A DNA stretch of 64,000 bases, taken from assembly GCF_902859855.1 (NCBI RefSeq), contig NZ_CADIKH010000003.1, forward strand, positions 186,001-250,000, written 5' to 3'. Positions 1 through 10,200 of this stretch are shown piece after piece; position 1 is the stretch's first letter, and every line of letters starts with the position of its first letter. The notes under the pieces are model-generated. The model had not been told where the DNA came from. It was given only the letters and a program-made list of their open reading frames with translations, and did no database searches. The translations under genes were made by a program, and so were the position numbers. Source of the stretch: Paraburkholderia humisilvae (GTDB lineage Bacteria; Pseudomonadota; Gammaproteobacteria; Burkholderiales; Burkholderiaceae).

Positions 1-755
1 ACGAGGCACAGCCCGATCAGCAGACAGGCGAGCAGCGACGCACCGCCGTTGTCGAAGCTCGTGCGGTATTCCGCGTAGATCTCAGTCGTGAAGGTGCGAA
101 AGCGCAGCATCTGGAATGCGCCGAATTCCGACAGCACGCCTAGCGCGACCAATAGCATTCCGCCTAGCAGCGCGGGACGCAATTGCGGCAGCACGACGCG
201 CCCGAACGTGGCCCAGCGGCCGCAACCGAGCGCGCGTGCGCTTTCCTCGAGCGCGGGATCCATCCCGCGCAGCGCAGCCGCAACAGGCAAATAGACAAGG
301 GGGAAATACGCGGACGTGATGACGAGCAATGCGCCCGCGAAATCCTGCAGATCGAGACTGATCGATACCCACGCGTAGCTCGACACGAAGGCGGGCATCG
401 CGAGCGGCGCGGCCGTGAGCACCGCCCACGCACCGCGCCCGGGCAGATGCGTGCGTTCGACGAACCACGCGGCCGCGGTGCCGACAATCGCTGATGCGAG
501 CGTTACGCTGACCGTGATCAGCAACGTATTGCACAGCAGTTCGCCGACCAGCGGCCGGAACACCAGTTCGACCGCATCGGCGAACCCGAACGTCGCAGCG
601 CGATAGAACGTGAACGCGAGCGGCAGCAGCACGAGCAGCGCGCTCACGCTAGCGGCGGCCAGCAGGCCGCGCGGCGCGTGCCGCGCGGCACGCGCCGGCG
701 GGTTCGCGGGCGGCGCAGCAGCCATTGCATCGACGATGTCGGTCGCGTCACTCAT
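1..755 (-). CDS. Iron(III) ABC transporter permease, partial at window edge
   Basis: Inner-membrane permease of an FbpB-type ferric iron ABC transporter, expected to carry Fe3+ from the periplasmic binding protein encoded just upstream. The ATG (complement of 753-755) lies 12 bp after the stop of the binding-protein gene. The visible 251 residues start with a short Ala/Pro-rich tail, then a membrane segment (about 31-51) and others at about 75-97, 111-133 and 140-163. The cytoplasmic EAA loop that docks the ATPase is clear at about residues 170-195 (EESARALGCGRW then LPQLRP). The C-terminal half, and probably the ATP-binding subunit, lie beyond base 1. Family is seen directly; ferric specificity is inferred from the neighbours and the Fur box of the operon. 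Confidence 0.85.
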   Translation of the reverse strand, partial: MSDATDIVDAMAAAPPANPPARAARHAPRGLLAAASVSALLVLLPLAFTFYRAATFGFADAVELVFRPLVGELLCNTLLITVSVTLASAIVGTAAAWFVERTHLPGRGAWAVLTAAPLAMPAFVSSYAWVSISLDLQDFAGALLVITSAYFPLVYLPVAAALRGMDPALEESARALGCGRWATFGRVVLPQLRPALLGGMLLVALGVLSEFGAFQMLRFRTFTTEIYAEYRTSFDNGGASLLACLLIGLCL

Positions 756-767
756 CTCGGTCTTGCG

Positions 768-1787
768 CTAAAGCAGTCCTGCCTGGCGCAGCAGTTTGCC
801 GGCTTTGCTGTCGTCGCCCAACTGTTCGACGCCGATCGACGGCGGCTGCAATTCGTTGAACGGTTTGAGCAGCGGGTCGGGCGCCACGCCCGCGTGCAGC
901 GGATATTCATAGCTGATGTGGCTGTTCGCGATCAAGGTTTGTGCACGTTCGCTAACGAGGTATTTCAGAAACTGTTGTGCACCGTCCGCATTGTGCGCGC
1001 TCTTCATGACCGCCGCGCCCGACACGTTCACGAGTGCACCGAGATCGCCGTTGCCGAAGTGATAGATCGCACTGCGCGTCGCGCTGTCGCCGAGCTGCGT
1101 GTGCAGACGCGCCCAGTAATAGTTGTTGATCACGCCGGTCGCGACACCGCCGCGATTGACCGCCGCCACCACGCCCTCGTCGTCGTCGAAGATCTGCGCG
1201 TTCGCTTTGAGGCCCTTGAGCCAGTCGAGTGTTTGCGCCTCGCCCTTGACCGCAATCAACGCGCTGACCAGCGGCAGAAAATCCGCATCGCTTGGCGCGA
1301 TGCCGACGCGGCCCTTCCACGCGGGGCTGGCCAGATCGAGGATCGATTGCGGAAGCTGCGCCGGCCGAAGCTTGGCCGTGTTGTACGCGAGCACGCTTTC
1401 TCGCGCGGTCACGCCGACCCAGTCGCCGGACGGAGAGTTATAGCGCGCGGGAATCGCGGCGAGCGTCGCGGCGTCCACTTTGCCGAGCAGCCCTTTTTCT
1501 TCGAGCAGCATCAGTTCCGGCGAATTTTCGGTGAAGTACACGTCGGCCGGCGATGCGGTACCTTCCGCGATCAGTTGCGCGGCAAGCGCCGGGCCTTCGC
1601 CGTTGCGGACCTTCACCGAGATGCCGGTCTGCTTTTCAAAATCCTTGGCGAGCAGGTCGACTACCTGCTCGTGCTGGGCGTTGTAAACCGTAATCGACGC
1701 CGCATGGACACTCATCGAAACCATCGCCACGACCAGCGTCAGCGCCTGCGGCAACCGACGCAGCGCTCTTTGCCACGCACGCTCCAT
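768..1787 (-). CDS. Iron(III) ABC transporter periplasmic binding protein (FbpA/FutA type)
   Basis: Periplasmic binding protein of 339 residues that should capture Fe3+ and hand it to the adjoining permease. Residues 1-29 form a signal peptide ending in VHA before ASITVYNAQH, the usual mature start of this family. The Tyr-Tyr pair that ligates iron in FbpA is present at residues 223-224 (NNYYWARL). Length and the ITVYNAQHEQ opening fit family 1 extracellular binding proteins. It is the fourth gene of a minus-strand operon, 66 bp after efeB and 12 bp before the permease gene. A GGGGAG motif precedes the ATG. The closest named relatives are FbpA, FutA and AfuA; I cannot choose between these names from sequence alone. 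Confidence 0.88.
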   Translation of the reverse strand: MERAWQRALRRLPQALTLVVAMVSMSVHAASITVYNAQHEQVVDLLAKDFEKQTGISVKVRNGEGPALAAQLIAEGTASPADVYFTENSPELMLLEEKGLLGKVDAATLAAIPARYNSPSGDWVGVTARESVLAYNTAKLRPAQLPQSILDLASPAWKGRVGIAPSDADFLPLVSALIAVKGEAQTLDWLKGLKANAQIFDDDEGVVAAVNRGGVATGVINNYYWARLHTQLGDSATRSAIYHFGNGDLGALVNVSGAAVMKSAHNADGAQQFLKYLVSERAQTLIANSHISYEYPLHAGVAPDPLLKPFNELQPPSIGVEQLGDDSKAGKLLRQAGLL

Positions 1788-1853
1788 GAGCCCTGCTCCC
1801 CTTGAGGTTGTGTGAATGTGCGTTCGCGCATGCGGCGCGAACGCGAACCGGCG

Positions 1854-3137
1854 TTATGCGTCGAACAGCCCCGCGCCGACGAACGAACCTTCGCGCACGC
1901 CAGGCGGAACCGCGAAGATCGCGCTGCCGATATGCGTCGTGAACTGGTTCATCATGTCGAACTTCGCCAGCCTTGCGTTGATCGGGATAAAGCCGGTACG
2001 CGGGTCCGACTGATGCGCGATAAAGATCAGCCCCGCGTCGTACTCGGTTTCCTGGCGCCACGGCGGCCAGCGTTCGACGTAGAAGTTCGTGCCGTCGTTG
2101 TACGAATACGAGCGGCGCAGAATCTGTGCGCCGTCATTCGTCGCCTGATTGGACAGGCGCACGTGCGCATTTTCGGCGACAACCGGGTTGCCGTCCTTGT
2201 CCTGCGCGCCCAGATCGAGCGCGTCGAATTCGTTTTTCCGGCCGATCGGCGCACCGCTATATTTGTGCCGGCCGAATACCTGCTCCTGGAAGCCGAGTTC
2301 CATCCGGTCCCAATGCTCGAGCGTGATGCGGATGCGGCGAACCACCGTGTAGGTCCCGCCGTGCATCCACGCTGCGTCGTCGCCGTTTGCCCAGACGAAC
2401 TGGTTCATCTGCGCTGCGCTCCTGGTTGACGGGTTGTTCGTGCCGTCCTTGAAACCCATCAGATTGCGCGGCGTCTGCCCCTTCTGTCCGGACAGAAAGC
2501 CCGCTTGCCCCCAGCGCATCTGGATCGCGCCGTAGCCCATGCGCGCCAGTTGACGCACCGCATGAAACGCGACTTGCGGATCGTTCGCGCAGGCCTGAAT
2601 AAAGAGGTCGCCACCGGTTTTCTCGGCGACCAGCTGCTCGCCGTTAAAGCGCGGCAGATCGACGAGCGCGGCGGGCCGTTTGCTCGCAAGGCCGTAGCGG
2701 TCCTTACCGTCCTGGGTCGCGAACAGACCCGGTCCAAAGCCGAACGTGACGGTAAGCGCGGCCGGGCCGACGCCTAGCGTATCGGCGGAATCGACCGCGG
2801 TCTTGTCATCCGGCGTGTCCAGCATGCCGGCCGGCTTGCCTTGCGTCATCTGCGCGGCGGCGCGCGTCCAATCGCGCAACAGCGCGATCACATCGTCGCG
2901 TTGCTCGGTCTTCAGGTCGAACGCGGCGACATACGTGTGGCTCTGCTGCGGCGTGACGACGCCCGCCTGATGCGCGCCATAGAAAGGCTCGATCTGCGCC
3001 AGCGGATCGTCGGTATGGGGGCGCGTCAGCGCCGCCTGCGCGCCGCCGGTCGCCGCAAAGCCCGCAGCCGCGACGCCGCCCGCTTTCAGGAAACCGCGCC
3101 GGCCCGGACTCGAAGGCTGGGATGGGTCATTTTTCAT
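1854..3137 (-). CDS. efeB: Tat-exported DyP-type peroxidase / deferrochelatase EfeB
   Basis: Periplasmic haem enzyme of the dye-decolourising peroxidase superfamily, 427 residues, as expected for EfeB. A twin-arginine signal (RRGFLKAGG, residues 13-21) is followed by an Ala-rich h-region ending near AQA at 33-35. The DyP signature GxxDG is present as GFKDG at residues 228-232 with the following TNNP. Known EfeB proteins work with iron permeases and oxidise Fe2+ or release iron from haem. Here it sits inside an operon with a ferric ABC transporter rather than with EfeU/EfeO. A strong AGGAGG lies about 4 bases before the ATG. Family assignment is firm; the exact substrate is inferred from context. 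Confidence 0.9.
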   Translation of the reverse strand: MKNDPSQPSSPGRRGFLKAGGVAAAGFAATGGAQAALTRPHTDDPLAQIEPFYGAHQAGVVTPQQSHTYVAAFDLKTEQRDDVIALLRDWTRAAAQMTQGKPAGMLDTPDDKTAVDSADTLGVGPAALTVTFGFGPGLFATQDGKDRYGLASKRPAALVDLPRFNGEQLVAEKTGGDLFIQACANDPQVAFHAVRQLARMGYGAIQMRWGQAGFLSGQKGQTPRNLMGFKDGTNNPSTRSAAQMNQFVWANGDDAAWMHGGTYTVVRRIRITLEHWDRMELGFQEQVFGRHKYSGAPIGRKNEFDALDLGAQDKDGNPVVAENAHVRLSNQATNDGAQILRRSYSYNDGTNFYVERWPPWRQETEYDAGLIFIAHQSDPRTGFIPINARLAKFDMMNQFTTHIGSAIFAVPPGVREGSFVGAGLFDA

Positions 3138-3182
3138 GTTGCCTCCTGCTTTTTTCCATTGCTTCGACGACGTATCGCTTGA

Positions 3183-4385
3183 TCACTTTGCGAGCACCAG
3201 CGTATTCACGTCGTCCTGCACGTAATAGAAGCCGTCGCCTTCCGGCGTCATCGCGATACCGAACAGATCGCCATTGCCAGGCGGCGTCTGCGCCTTGTCG
3301 GTATCGATCCAGCGCGCGTAGAGCTGCTTGCCGGTTTCGGGAATGACTTCGACGACCTGGCCGTTCAGTGCGTTCGTCACCAGCAGATGACCGTTGGGGC
3401 CGGTCGTCATCGCGAGCGGACGATGCAACAACCCGTCCGCAGTGAGCTGCCGGCCGACGCCGGCACTCGTATCGCGCGTCAGCGGCTCGTCGATTTCGTT
3501 GATCCGATTGCCGATCGCGTCGGACACGTACAGCAGCTTCTGGTCCGCGGACAGCGCAAGTCCGGTCGGCCCGATCAGGAACACGCCCTTGTCCGCCTGC
3601 GCGCCGAAGCCGCTGCCCACCACGGTTTCCTTTTTGACGGCCGGCGGCTGGCCCTGCGGGATGTCGAGGTCGAGCCGCAATACGGTTGCCTGCTTGAACA
3701 CCGGCGGCGGATTGCCGTCCGGACCGCCGACGCCGAAGCCCGCCATGCTGATGAACAGGGTCGCGCTGCTGCCGTTGTCCACGACGGCCATATTGCCCCA
3801 TGGGTCGTTGATGTTCGGGCTGCTGATCGTCTTTACGATCTTGCCTTGCGGATCGAGCACGACGAGACAGCCGGCGCCTTTCGTGGTGGTGGTGCCGTCG
3901 TTGCTCGGCGTGCTGCCCACGATTACCCAACCCGATTTCAGCATCGTCATCGCGGTCGACAGGCCCACACCGCCCGGGCACTCCTTCAGGTCGCGCGGGA
4001 TCTGCGCGAACAGCGTCATCTGTTTCGTATCCGGGTGATAGTCGACGATCGTGCTGCCTGTCCCCTGAAGGTTGGCCGCGTTGTTGAAGTTGTCGACCAG
4101 CACGTCGCCTTGTTTGATCGTGCCGGCCGATACCGGCGCAACCGAGATCGCATACGGATTCTGGTCGCCATTGTCGGGCACGGTATTGATCAGCGTCGTA
4201 TTACGATGCAGCGTCTCGAGAAAACCCTGCGGCTCGGCGTAAGCCGAGCACGCGACGGTGAGCGCGATCGCCCCCGCCACAAGCGCGCCGAATGTGCGCG
4301 GGCGCTGTTTCGGTCCGCTCGCGTGACCTTTGAAGGCCATCCTTTCCAGCAGGGACGCAGTGCGCGGAGCTTGGTTTGACGTCAT
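3183..4385 (-). CDS. Exported beta-propeller (NHL/SMP-30-like) protein
   Basis: Predicted periplasmic protein of 400 residues. An unusually long basic N-terminus (about 30 residues) precedes a hydrophobic segment, with probable cleavage after AYA near residue 50. The rest shows repeated strand patterns typical of NHL or gluconolactonase-like propellers, such as GPTGLALSADQKLLYVSDA and PNGHLLVTNALNGQVVEV. No catalytic residues can be assigned. It lies between the OprB porin (66 bp upstream) and efeB (45 bp downstream), all co-directional, so it probably belongs to the same iron-regulated transcript. Its role there is unknown; a binding or scaffolding function is only a guess. Confidence 0.75.
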   Translation of the reverse strand: MTSNQAPRTASLLERMAFKGHASGPKQRPRTFGALVAGAIALTVACSAYAEPQGFLETLHRNTTLINTVPDNGDQNPYAISVAPVSAGTIKQGDVLVDNFNNAANLQGTGSTIVDYHPDTKQMTLFAQIPRDLKECPGGVGLSTAMTMLKSGWVIVGSTPSNDGTTTTKGAGCLVVLDPQGKIVKTISSPNINDPWGNMAVVDNGSSATLFISMAGFGVGGPDGNPPPVFKQATVLRLDLDIPQGQPPAVKKETVVGSGFGAQADKGVFLIGPTGLALSADQKLLYVSDAIGNRINEIDEPLTRDTSAGVGRQLTADGLLHRPLAMTTGPNGHLLVTNALNGQVVEVIPETGKQLYARWIDTDKAQTPPGNGDLFGIAMTPEGDGFYYVQDDVNTLVLAK

Positions 4386-4451
4386 GATGGGGTGCTTCCA
4401 TGTAATCGGTAAATGGCGCGCAGGCTGATGGGACCCAAGTGGCGTATCGAC

Positions 4452-5939
4452 TCAGAACGTGATGTTGGTCCGCACGCCGATCACGAACGTGTTGCGCAGC
4501 GGCTGTGTCGGATCGACCGGATTCTGCCCCGCGCCGGCATTGAACGTGTACTGCGCGTCGGCCTGCATTTGCCACCATGGCGTCACCTGGTAGATGTAGG
4601 TCGCTTCCAGCGCGGTTTCGCTCGTGCGTACGCCGTAAGGGCTGTCGAGAAACGCACGCGTGTCCAGATCGAGGTCGTGCACGTGACTGCCGATCTTGAT
4701 GTAGGTCGCGGCAATGCCGACGCTGTCGTTATCGCGCCCCTTGAACGGTGCCTTGAGCACGACACCAAGGTTGGCGGAAACGCTGACCAGGTTGCGGTCC
4801 CCCGGCGCCCCCATCACGCGCGCGAACACGCCAACGCTACGCGGCTCGTCCGGATCAGGACGCCACACCATCTGATCGGCGACTGCGTAGAAGCTGTAGT
4901 TGCCGGCATGTGTCTCCGGAATGCCAGTGGAATTCGGATTCGCGAGCGACAGCCCCGTGTTGTCGAAGCGCTGATCGTTGAAGTGCTCGTTGTTGTACCA
5001 GACACCGATCTTGTAAGTACCCGGCAACCGGTTGCTGTCCGCGGTCACCATTTCACCCTCGGCGGGCTGATTCAGTGCGTACTGCAGTTCGCCGATAAAA
5101 AGCGTGCCGTTATGCAGATTGAAGTTCGTGCCACTGTTGTTAAGCGCGTTGTTACCGATCGGATCGCCGTCGAAGACGCCGGCCAACGCGGTCAGCGTGG
5201 GCGTGATCTGACCGCGCACGCGCACGCCCAGCGCGGACAGCGGATACGCGGGGCCGCCCCCCGGCATGTCGTACGTCGGCAACGCGGGCCAGCCGAACAT
5301 CGTGTTGATGAACGTCGCCCCGTACTGGGTGGTCATGAACTCCTGGTCGAGACTCTGCTGGCCGACCTTCACGTCGACGCGCTTGTTCAGGAACGACTGC
5401 TGATACCACAGTTCCCATAGCCGCGTTGCACCCTCAGCCTCAATGCCGCTCGCGGTATTCAGCGTGCCCAGGCGATCCGCGCTCAGGTTGCGTCCGTGAA
5501 TCTGCAGCGCACTGATGTTGAACTGGCCGCCGGGCAAGCCGAAGGCTTTTTGCGTATCGATTCCGACTGTGGCGGTCGTGAGGCCGTCGTAGGCGCCGCC
5601 ACGCGACAGCCCACCTCGCAGGTTCGCCAGGTATTCGCTGGTCTCAGTCAGTTGAAATGTCACGCCGTACTTGCCAAGCCACGGACGGAGTCCACCCATA
5701 TCGCCGAGCATATTTTGCCGTGTCCAGAGACCGGTCCAGAATCCCGTCGGTTCGGCCTGAATACTCAAGTCGGCCTCGGGCGCTTCCGGTTGCGCGTCGA
5801 CATTGACCGGGGGCGTTGCACGCGCCTGGTTCGCGCCAAGCGCCGCAGCGGCGATGCAGATTGCTATCGCTGCCTTGTACGCGCACAGAACCTGTTGCCT
5901 CAAACGCGCAGCAACGTCGACCGGTCGAATGGCTCCCAT
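4452..5939 (-). CDS. OprB-family carbohydrate-type outer-membrane porin
   Basis: Outer-membrane porin of 495 residues, OprB family by the pattern WTRQNMLGDMGGLRPWLGKYG followed by LTETSEYLANLRGG and many alternating amphipathic strands. The last strand ends in an aromatic residue (TNITF), as needed for barrel assembly. The signal peptide is unusually long (cleavage probably near ARA at 39-41). AAGGAAACTGA precedes the ATG, supporting this start. OprB proteins usually pass sugars. Here the gene heads an operon of iron-uptake genes behind a Fur-type palindrome, so it may admit a ferric chelate instead. That functional shift is inference. Confidence 0.85.
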   Translation of the reverse strand: MGAIRPVDVAARLRQQVLCAYKAAIAICIAAAALGANQARATPPVNVDAQPEAPEADLSIQAEPTGFWTGLWTRQNMLGDMGGLRPWLGKYGVTFQLTETSEYLANLRGGLSRGGAYDGLTTATVGIDTQKAFGLPGGQFNISALQIHGRNLSADRLGTLNTASGIEAEGATRLWELWYQQSFLNKRVDVKVGQQSLDQEFMTTQYGATFINTMFGWPALPTYDMPGGGPAYPLSALGVRVRGQITPTLTALAGVFDGDPIGNNALNNSGTNFNLHNGTLFIGELQYALNQPAEGEMVTADSNRLPGTYKIGVWYNNEHFNDQRFDNTGLSLANPNSTGIPETHAGNYSFYAVADQMVWRPDPDEPRSVGVFARVMGAPGDRNLVSVSANLGVVLKAPFKGRDNDSVGIAATYIKIGSHVHDLDLDTRAFLDSPYGVRTSETALEATYIYQVTPWWQMQADAQYTFNAGAGQNPVDPTQPLRNTFVIGVRTNITF

Positions 5940-6077
5940 TCAGTTTCCTTAGTTATTCTATGAATCGGCAATGTGAACCGTCTGCGGACTTGCACCTTCC
6001 CGCACGTCCGCAGGTCGACGTCATCCATGCTTCCCATGACGCGGATATTACGCGTTCGTCATTTTTCGATCAAGAGA

Positions 6078-6094
6078 ATGCGAATGATTCGCAT
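6078..6094. promoter_or_regulatory. Fur box (perfect 8-1-8 palindrome)
   Basis: ATGCGAAT-G-ATTCGCAT is a perfect inverted repeat around a single G, within the context AATGCGAATGATTCGCATAA, close to Burkholderia/Bordetella-type Fur sites. It lies 139 bp upstream of the OprB-porin start codon, in position to control the whole minus-strand iron operon. Seen directly; the Fur assignment is by similarity. Confidence 0.75.
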
Positions 6095-6342
6095 AATCCT
6101 TACTGAAAAAAAGCCATTTATTACGTACACCTTTCTATTAATTCGTCGGCGTAATTGTCGTGAATGCTTTTCTGTGCAACGGGGGAGCGGCCAGTCAACC
6201 CTGCGAGCGGATACCGCGATAGAAATCGCGCGAGTGCCCTGCAGGCAACCATCGGCTCATGGTGGGAGGGCCATACGTGCTAATCCTTCAGAAGCGCACG
6301 GGGGCAAATGCGAAGCGGCAGAGGCTGCGCCGCTAATCGTCG

Positions 6343-6692
6343 TTGGGACGAAGCTGGAACGTGTTTCGAATCGCACAGAGACCTGATGTCCTTAACGCCT
6401 ACGGCGATGCACATGCAGGTGTCTGCCTCAAGTACAAAACCCGGATCAAGCGTCGACGATATTGTGTTCAGCCTTGGCGTACTGGCAGGATGCTCGATAC
6501 GGCATTTCGATCAACATTCGCGCGTGGAGACTCGAAGGCGAATTCCGACTTGTGTACCAGTCGGATAGTTTTAATCCCGACCTCGATACAAACCCCAGCG
6601 CGATGAAATACGACTTTGCGGCGTTGGACGGCATCCTATTCCGCATCCCCATGCCCGCGACAAACCACATCAAGATCATCGAGTGGAAGTGA
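6343..6692 (+). pseudogene. Decayed DUF2971-like gene (frameshifted)
   Basis: Two plus-strand frames together resemble a DUF2971 protein. The first (about 6343-6440) reads NAYGDAHAGVCLKYK, like the usual HYADSHKGVCLEF motif. The second (about 6490-6692) reads WRLEGEFRLVYQSD and later FAALDGILFRIPMP, like the typical W-x-YEKE-x-R and GI-x-F segments at the end of these proteins. The frame changes between them and no good start or ribosome-binding site is present. I read this as the remnant of one gene; the family call rests on short motifs. Confidence 0.45.
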
Positions 6693-7228
6693 AAAAACGA
6701 GCGTCGCGCCAAGAGTTTCAGCGCGGGACGGCTCGTGACCGGTCACTACATCATGCAGGAGGCATGTACCCTGATCCAATGGAACATCTATCCGCATAAA
6801 TGCGATTGATTTTGAGGAATACACCCCACTGCTTTGCTTATTGCAATAAAAAATCCCATAGTGCCAGAGAATCAACTCTTCTCATTTCATTATATTTTTG
6901 TTTTGGCAACACATAATACAAGAAAGCGCCTATTTATGTGATTGTTTGCTGACCGTGGGTATGATCAGTATGCTCGATGAACGTATTTTCATTTGCATGC
7001 GTTTAAACATCCGTACTCTGTGTCGGGCATCCCACGATCACCACCCGTCCCAAACTGTCCGGATGCATCGCCGCGGGATATGTCGCGATGCGTTCAGCAT
7101 ATCGAGCATCATCAATGCATCACGCCCGGCTTGACAGCGATGCAACCGGGCGTAGCGGCGTCAAGGCAAAACTGCATCAGTTGTCCTGAATACATATCGC
7201 GTAGTTTCTTCTTGTGGGAGCTACAGCA

Positions 7229-10200
7229 ATGCAAACGACCCAAAGCCGTCTGTACTCGCCGCACGCCCAGCCCCATTTCGCAAAGCTACGGACGATGCCA
7301 CCCGGCAGCGTCCGCCCGTTCCACGCGCTAGCGCTGATTCTTCCCGCAACCGACGCCATAGCCAATTCGACAGTTGACCCAAACCCGGCGGACAGCGCCA
7401 TCGTTGCTGAAGCGGGGGTAACTGCAGGGGTCAGCGGTGCAACGCGCGCCCCACACAGGGGGCGCGGCACGACGATCAGCAACGCTGTCTGGACGGTGCT
7501 ATTCGACCCAAGCCTCGAACCGACATCAGGCGCCCTTAACCTGCGGCTCACGACAGCCAATCCATGCGTACGCATCCTGTCGACCAGTTCGTTGGCCGCG
7601 TCACTGTTGCTCGGCTCCGGCAGCAATTCTGCGTTTGCGGCCGATGAATGCGGTGCGGCGAGCGGCAATCCGCCAAGCGTAACGTGCACCAGCGCGGGCA
7701 ACCCATACGGAAGCGGGATTCTTTATAACGTTGGTGCTCCGGGCCTTACGCTGAATGCCCAGGGTATAGCGATGGACAGCATGAGCAACGTGGGACCGGG
7801 CGGGCTCGTCGTGACAGAGACCGGTACGAGCACCGGCCCGGTCACGATCAACCTCACCGGGACCAATAGCATCAAGGCACTCACCTCGCTTGCAACTTAT
7901 GGAATCGGCGTTACGCAGGCGATCGGGGTCGCTTCGGTCAGCGACGTCACTGTCAATGCGACGGCAAACATCAACGTAACCGGTCTGGAGGATGTCAGAG
8001 GGGTCTTCGTCAACAACGGAGTGCCGAACAGCGCCGCTAATCTAAGCATTGTCTTTAAAGGTGACGTCCAGATCCAGGCTAATACAACAGCGGCAGGAGT
8101 ACATGCGAGATCAGCTTCAGGCGCCGGCAACGTCAGTGTTGATGTGAGCGGTAATGTCACGGGCGCGATCCAGATTGCCAGAGGAGGGCTAGTCGGAATT
8201 TTTGCCGAGCCCAACGTTCTCGGTGGCACCGGCAATGCGACGGTCAACTATCACAGTGGCACCCTCACCATCACGGGACCAGGAAGCAACGGCATTTACG
8301 CGTTTAACCGGGGATCGGGCTCCGCGGATCTGACCACTGATCCAGGCACAGTGGTGGTCGTTACTGGCGGACCCGGCGAGAGCCCGGGGTCGGCAATCTC
8401 GGCGCAATCCTGGGAAGGTCTTGCCGCCGACGGCGCATCGGTTGTGGCGACCGTCGCTTCGCAAATCCTGCACATCGGAGAAACCGGCGACCCTCGCGCC
8501 GCTATCAAAGCCTACAGCGGCCAGGATGCACCGATCACGGTGACGTACACGGGGCCGGGCATGACCACCGAGGGTGACAATGGCATGGGCATTTTCGCGC
8601 AGTCCGGTCGTGGCACGGTGTTGATCAACTCCTCCGGTCCGATTACGACCAGCGGCGCGACATCATTCGGAATCCGGGCTGACAGCGGCACCTTGTCAAG
8701 GGCTGTCCTGCCGGCGAACCCGCAACAGGACCCGCCGGACGTGACCGGTGGGCTAACCGGGCCGTCCGGCATCGGCGGCACGGTGACGGTGAATGCGACC
8801 GCGCCGATCAAAACATCAGGTATCGAATCCCACGGCATCTGGGCGACCTCGGCGACCGGTGCGGTGAATGTCACCGCAACAAGCGTGACGACAACGGGCG
8901 AGTTTACTTCCGGCATCGCGGCAAACGGTGCGTCGACCACGGTGACCGTCGCTTCCGGCGGAACCGTGATGGGCGGCTGGCAACCGGGCATGAGCGGCGT
9001 CGGTCCTTCGACGGGTCTGCCCGCGGCCGGCGTTGTGCTCGGTTCGAGCGTTGGCCCCGCGGTGCTGATTAATAACGGCACCATCGGGGCGCTTTCCGAC
9101 CGCGTGGTGTCTGGTGATCCGCAGATTGTCAACAACGGCAGCATGACGGGATTTGTTCAACTGACGACCGGCGTGAACAGCTTCGTCAACAATGGCACCT
9201 TCAATCTGCGTAACTTCGCCGACACCAACGGCGATGGCGTACGGGACACCTTACGGGTAGCCGGCTCCGACCTGGGTTCAGGGACCAACAACGCGTTCAC
9301 GAACAACGGCATCGTCGCGCTGCAGCCCAATCCCTCTGGTGCGACGACATTCGACACCACCGGGCAATATCTGCCTCTCGGCAACACCGCCAACGCAATG
9401 GCCGTCAACGGGCCGGTGCAGGGCCAGATTCTCGGCGTGAAGACCTTTATCAATAGCGGCACGATTGATCTACAGGCGAATCCCGTTGCGGGCGATGTAC
9501 TCGTGATCTCGGGCGGACATACGCCGGGAACGAATGGCGGTGGCCAGTTCGTTTCCAACGGCGGACTGCTTCGGGTCGACACGGTTCTGAATGCGGGCGG
9601 CGCGGCCACCCGGTCGGATACGCTGGTTGTGGACGGTACAGCGGTCGGCGCCAACGGGGCAACGAAGATTGCCGTGCAGAATGTCGGCGGCCAAGGCGCC
9701 CTCACCGCCAACAACGGGATCATGGTTGTGCAGGTGCTGGATCCATCGCGCTCGGCAAACGGCGCATTTTCTCTGGCTGGGCGCGCTGTGGCGGGCGCGT
9801 ACGAATATCAACTGCTCCAGGGGGGCGTACAGGATCCGGACGGCAATTGGTATCTGCGCTCGGAGCAGACTCCACCGCCTAACCCTGAGCCCGGCCCCGA
9901 GCCCACTCCGCCCGAACCGCTGTACCGGCCGGAAGTTGCGGCTTACCTGGCCAACCAGCACCTGGCCGGCCAGATGTTCGTGGAAAGCCTGCACGACCGG
10001 CTGGGCGAACCGCAGTATGTCGAAGGACAAGGCTTCGACCCGCAACAGGACAAACCTCGTTCAGTCTGGCTGCGCGTGGTGGGGAACTGGGAAGGAAGCC
10101 ACAGTCAGGACAACAACTTCCAGATCAGCAGCGACACCTTTCTGCTCGAGGGCGGCGCCGAACTCGCCAAATGGAAGGTGCTGAGCGAAGCCGACCGGAT

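Larger units (their letters stand above)
5940..7228. other. Intergenic region between porin and autotransporter genes
   Basis: About 1.3 kb with base composition less GC-rich than the flanks. It contains the Fur-type palindrome (6078-6094) serving the minus-strand operon and a decayed DUF2971-like gene on the plus strand (about 6343-6692). The rest (6095-6340 and 6700-7210) shows no coding potential I can support and holds the promoter region of the autotransporter gene. Confidence 0.6.

Noticed and set aside
678..1805. Plus-strand open frame of 375 codons opposite the iron-binding protein gene
   Set aside because: The minus-strand frame encodes a clear binding protein with signal peptide and Tyr pair; the plus frame is Arg/Val-rich with no motif.
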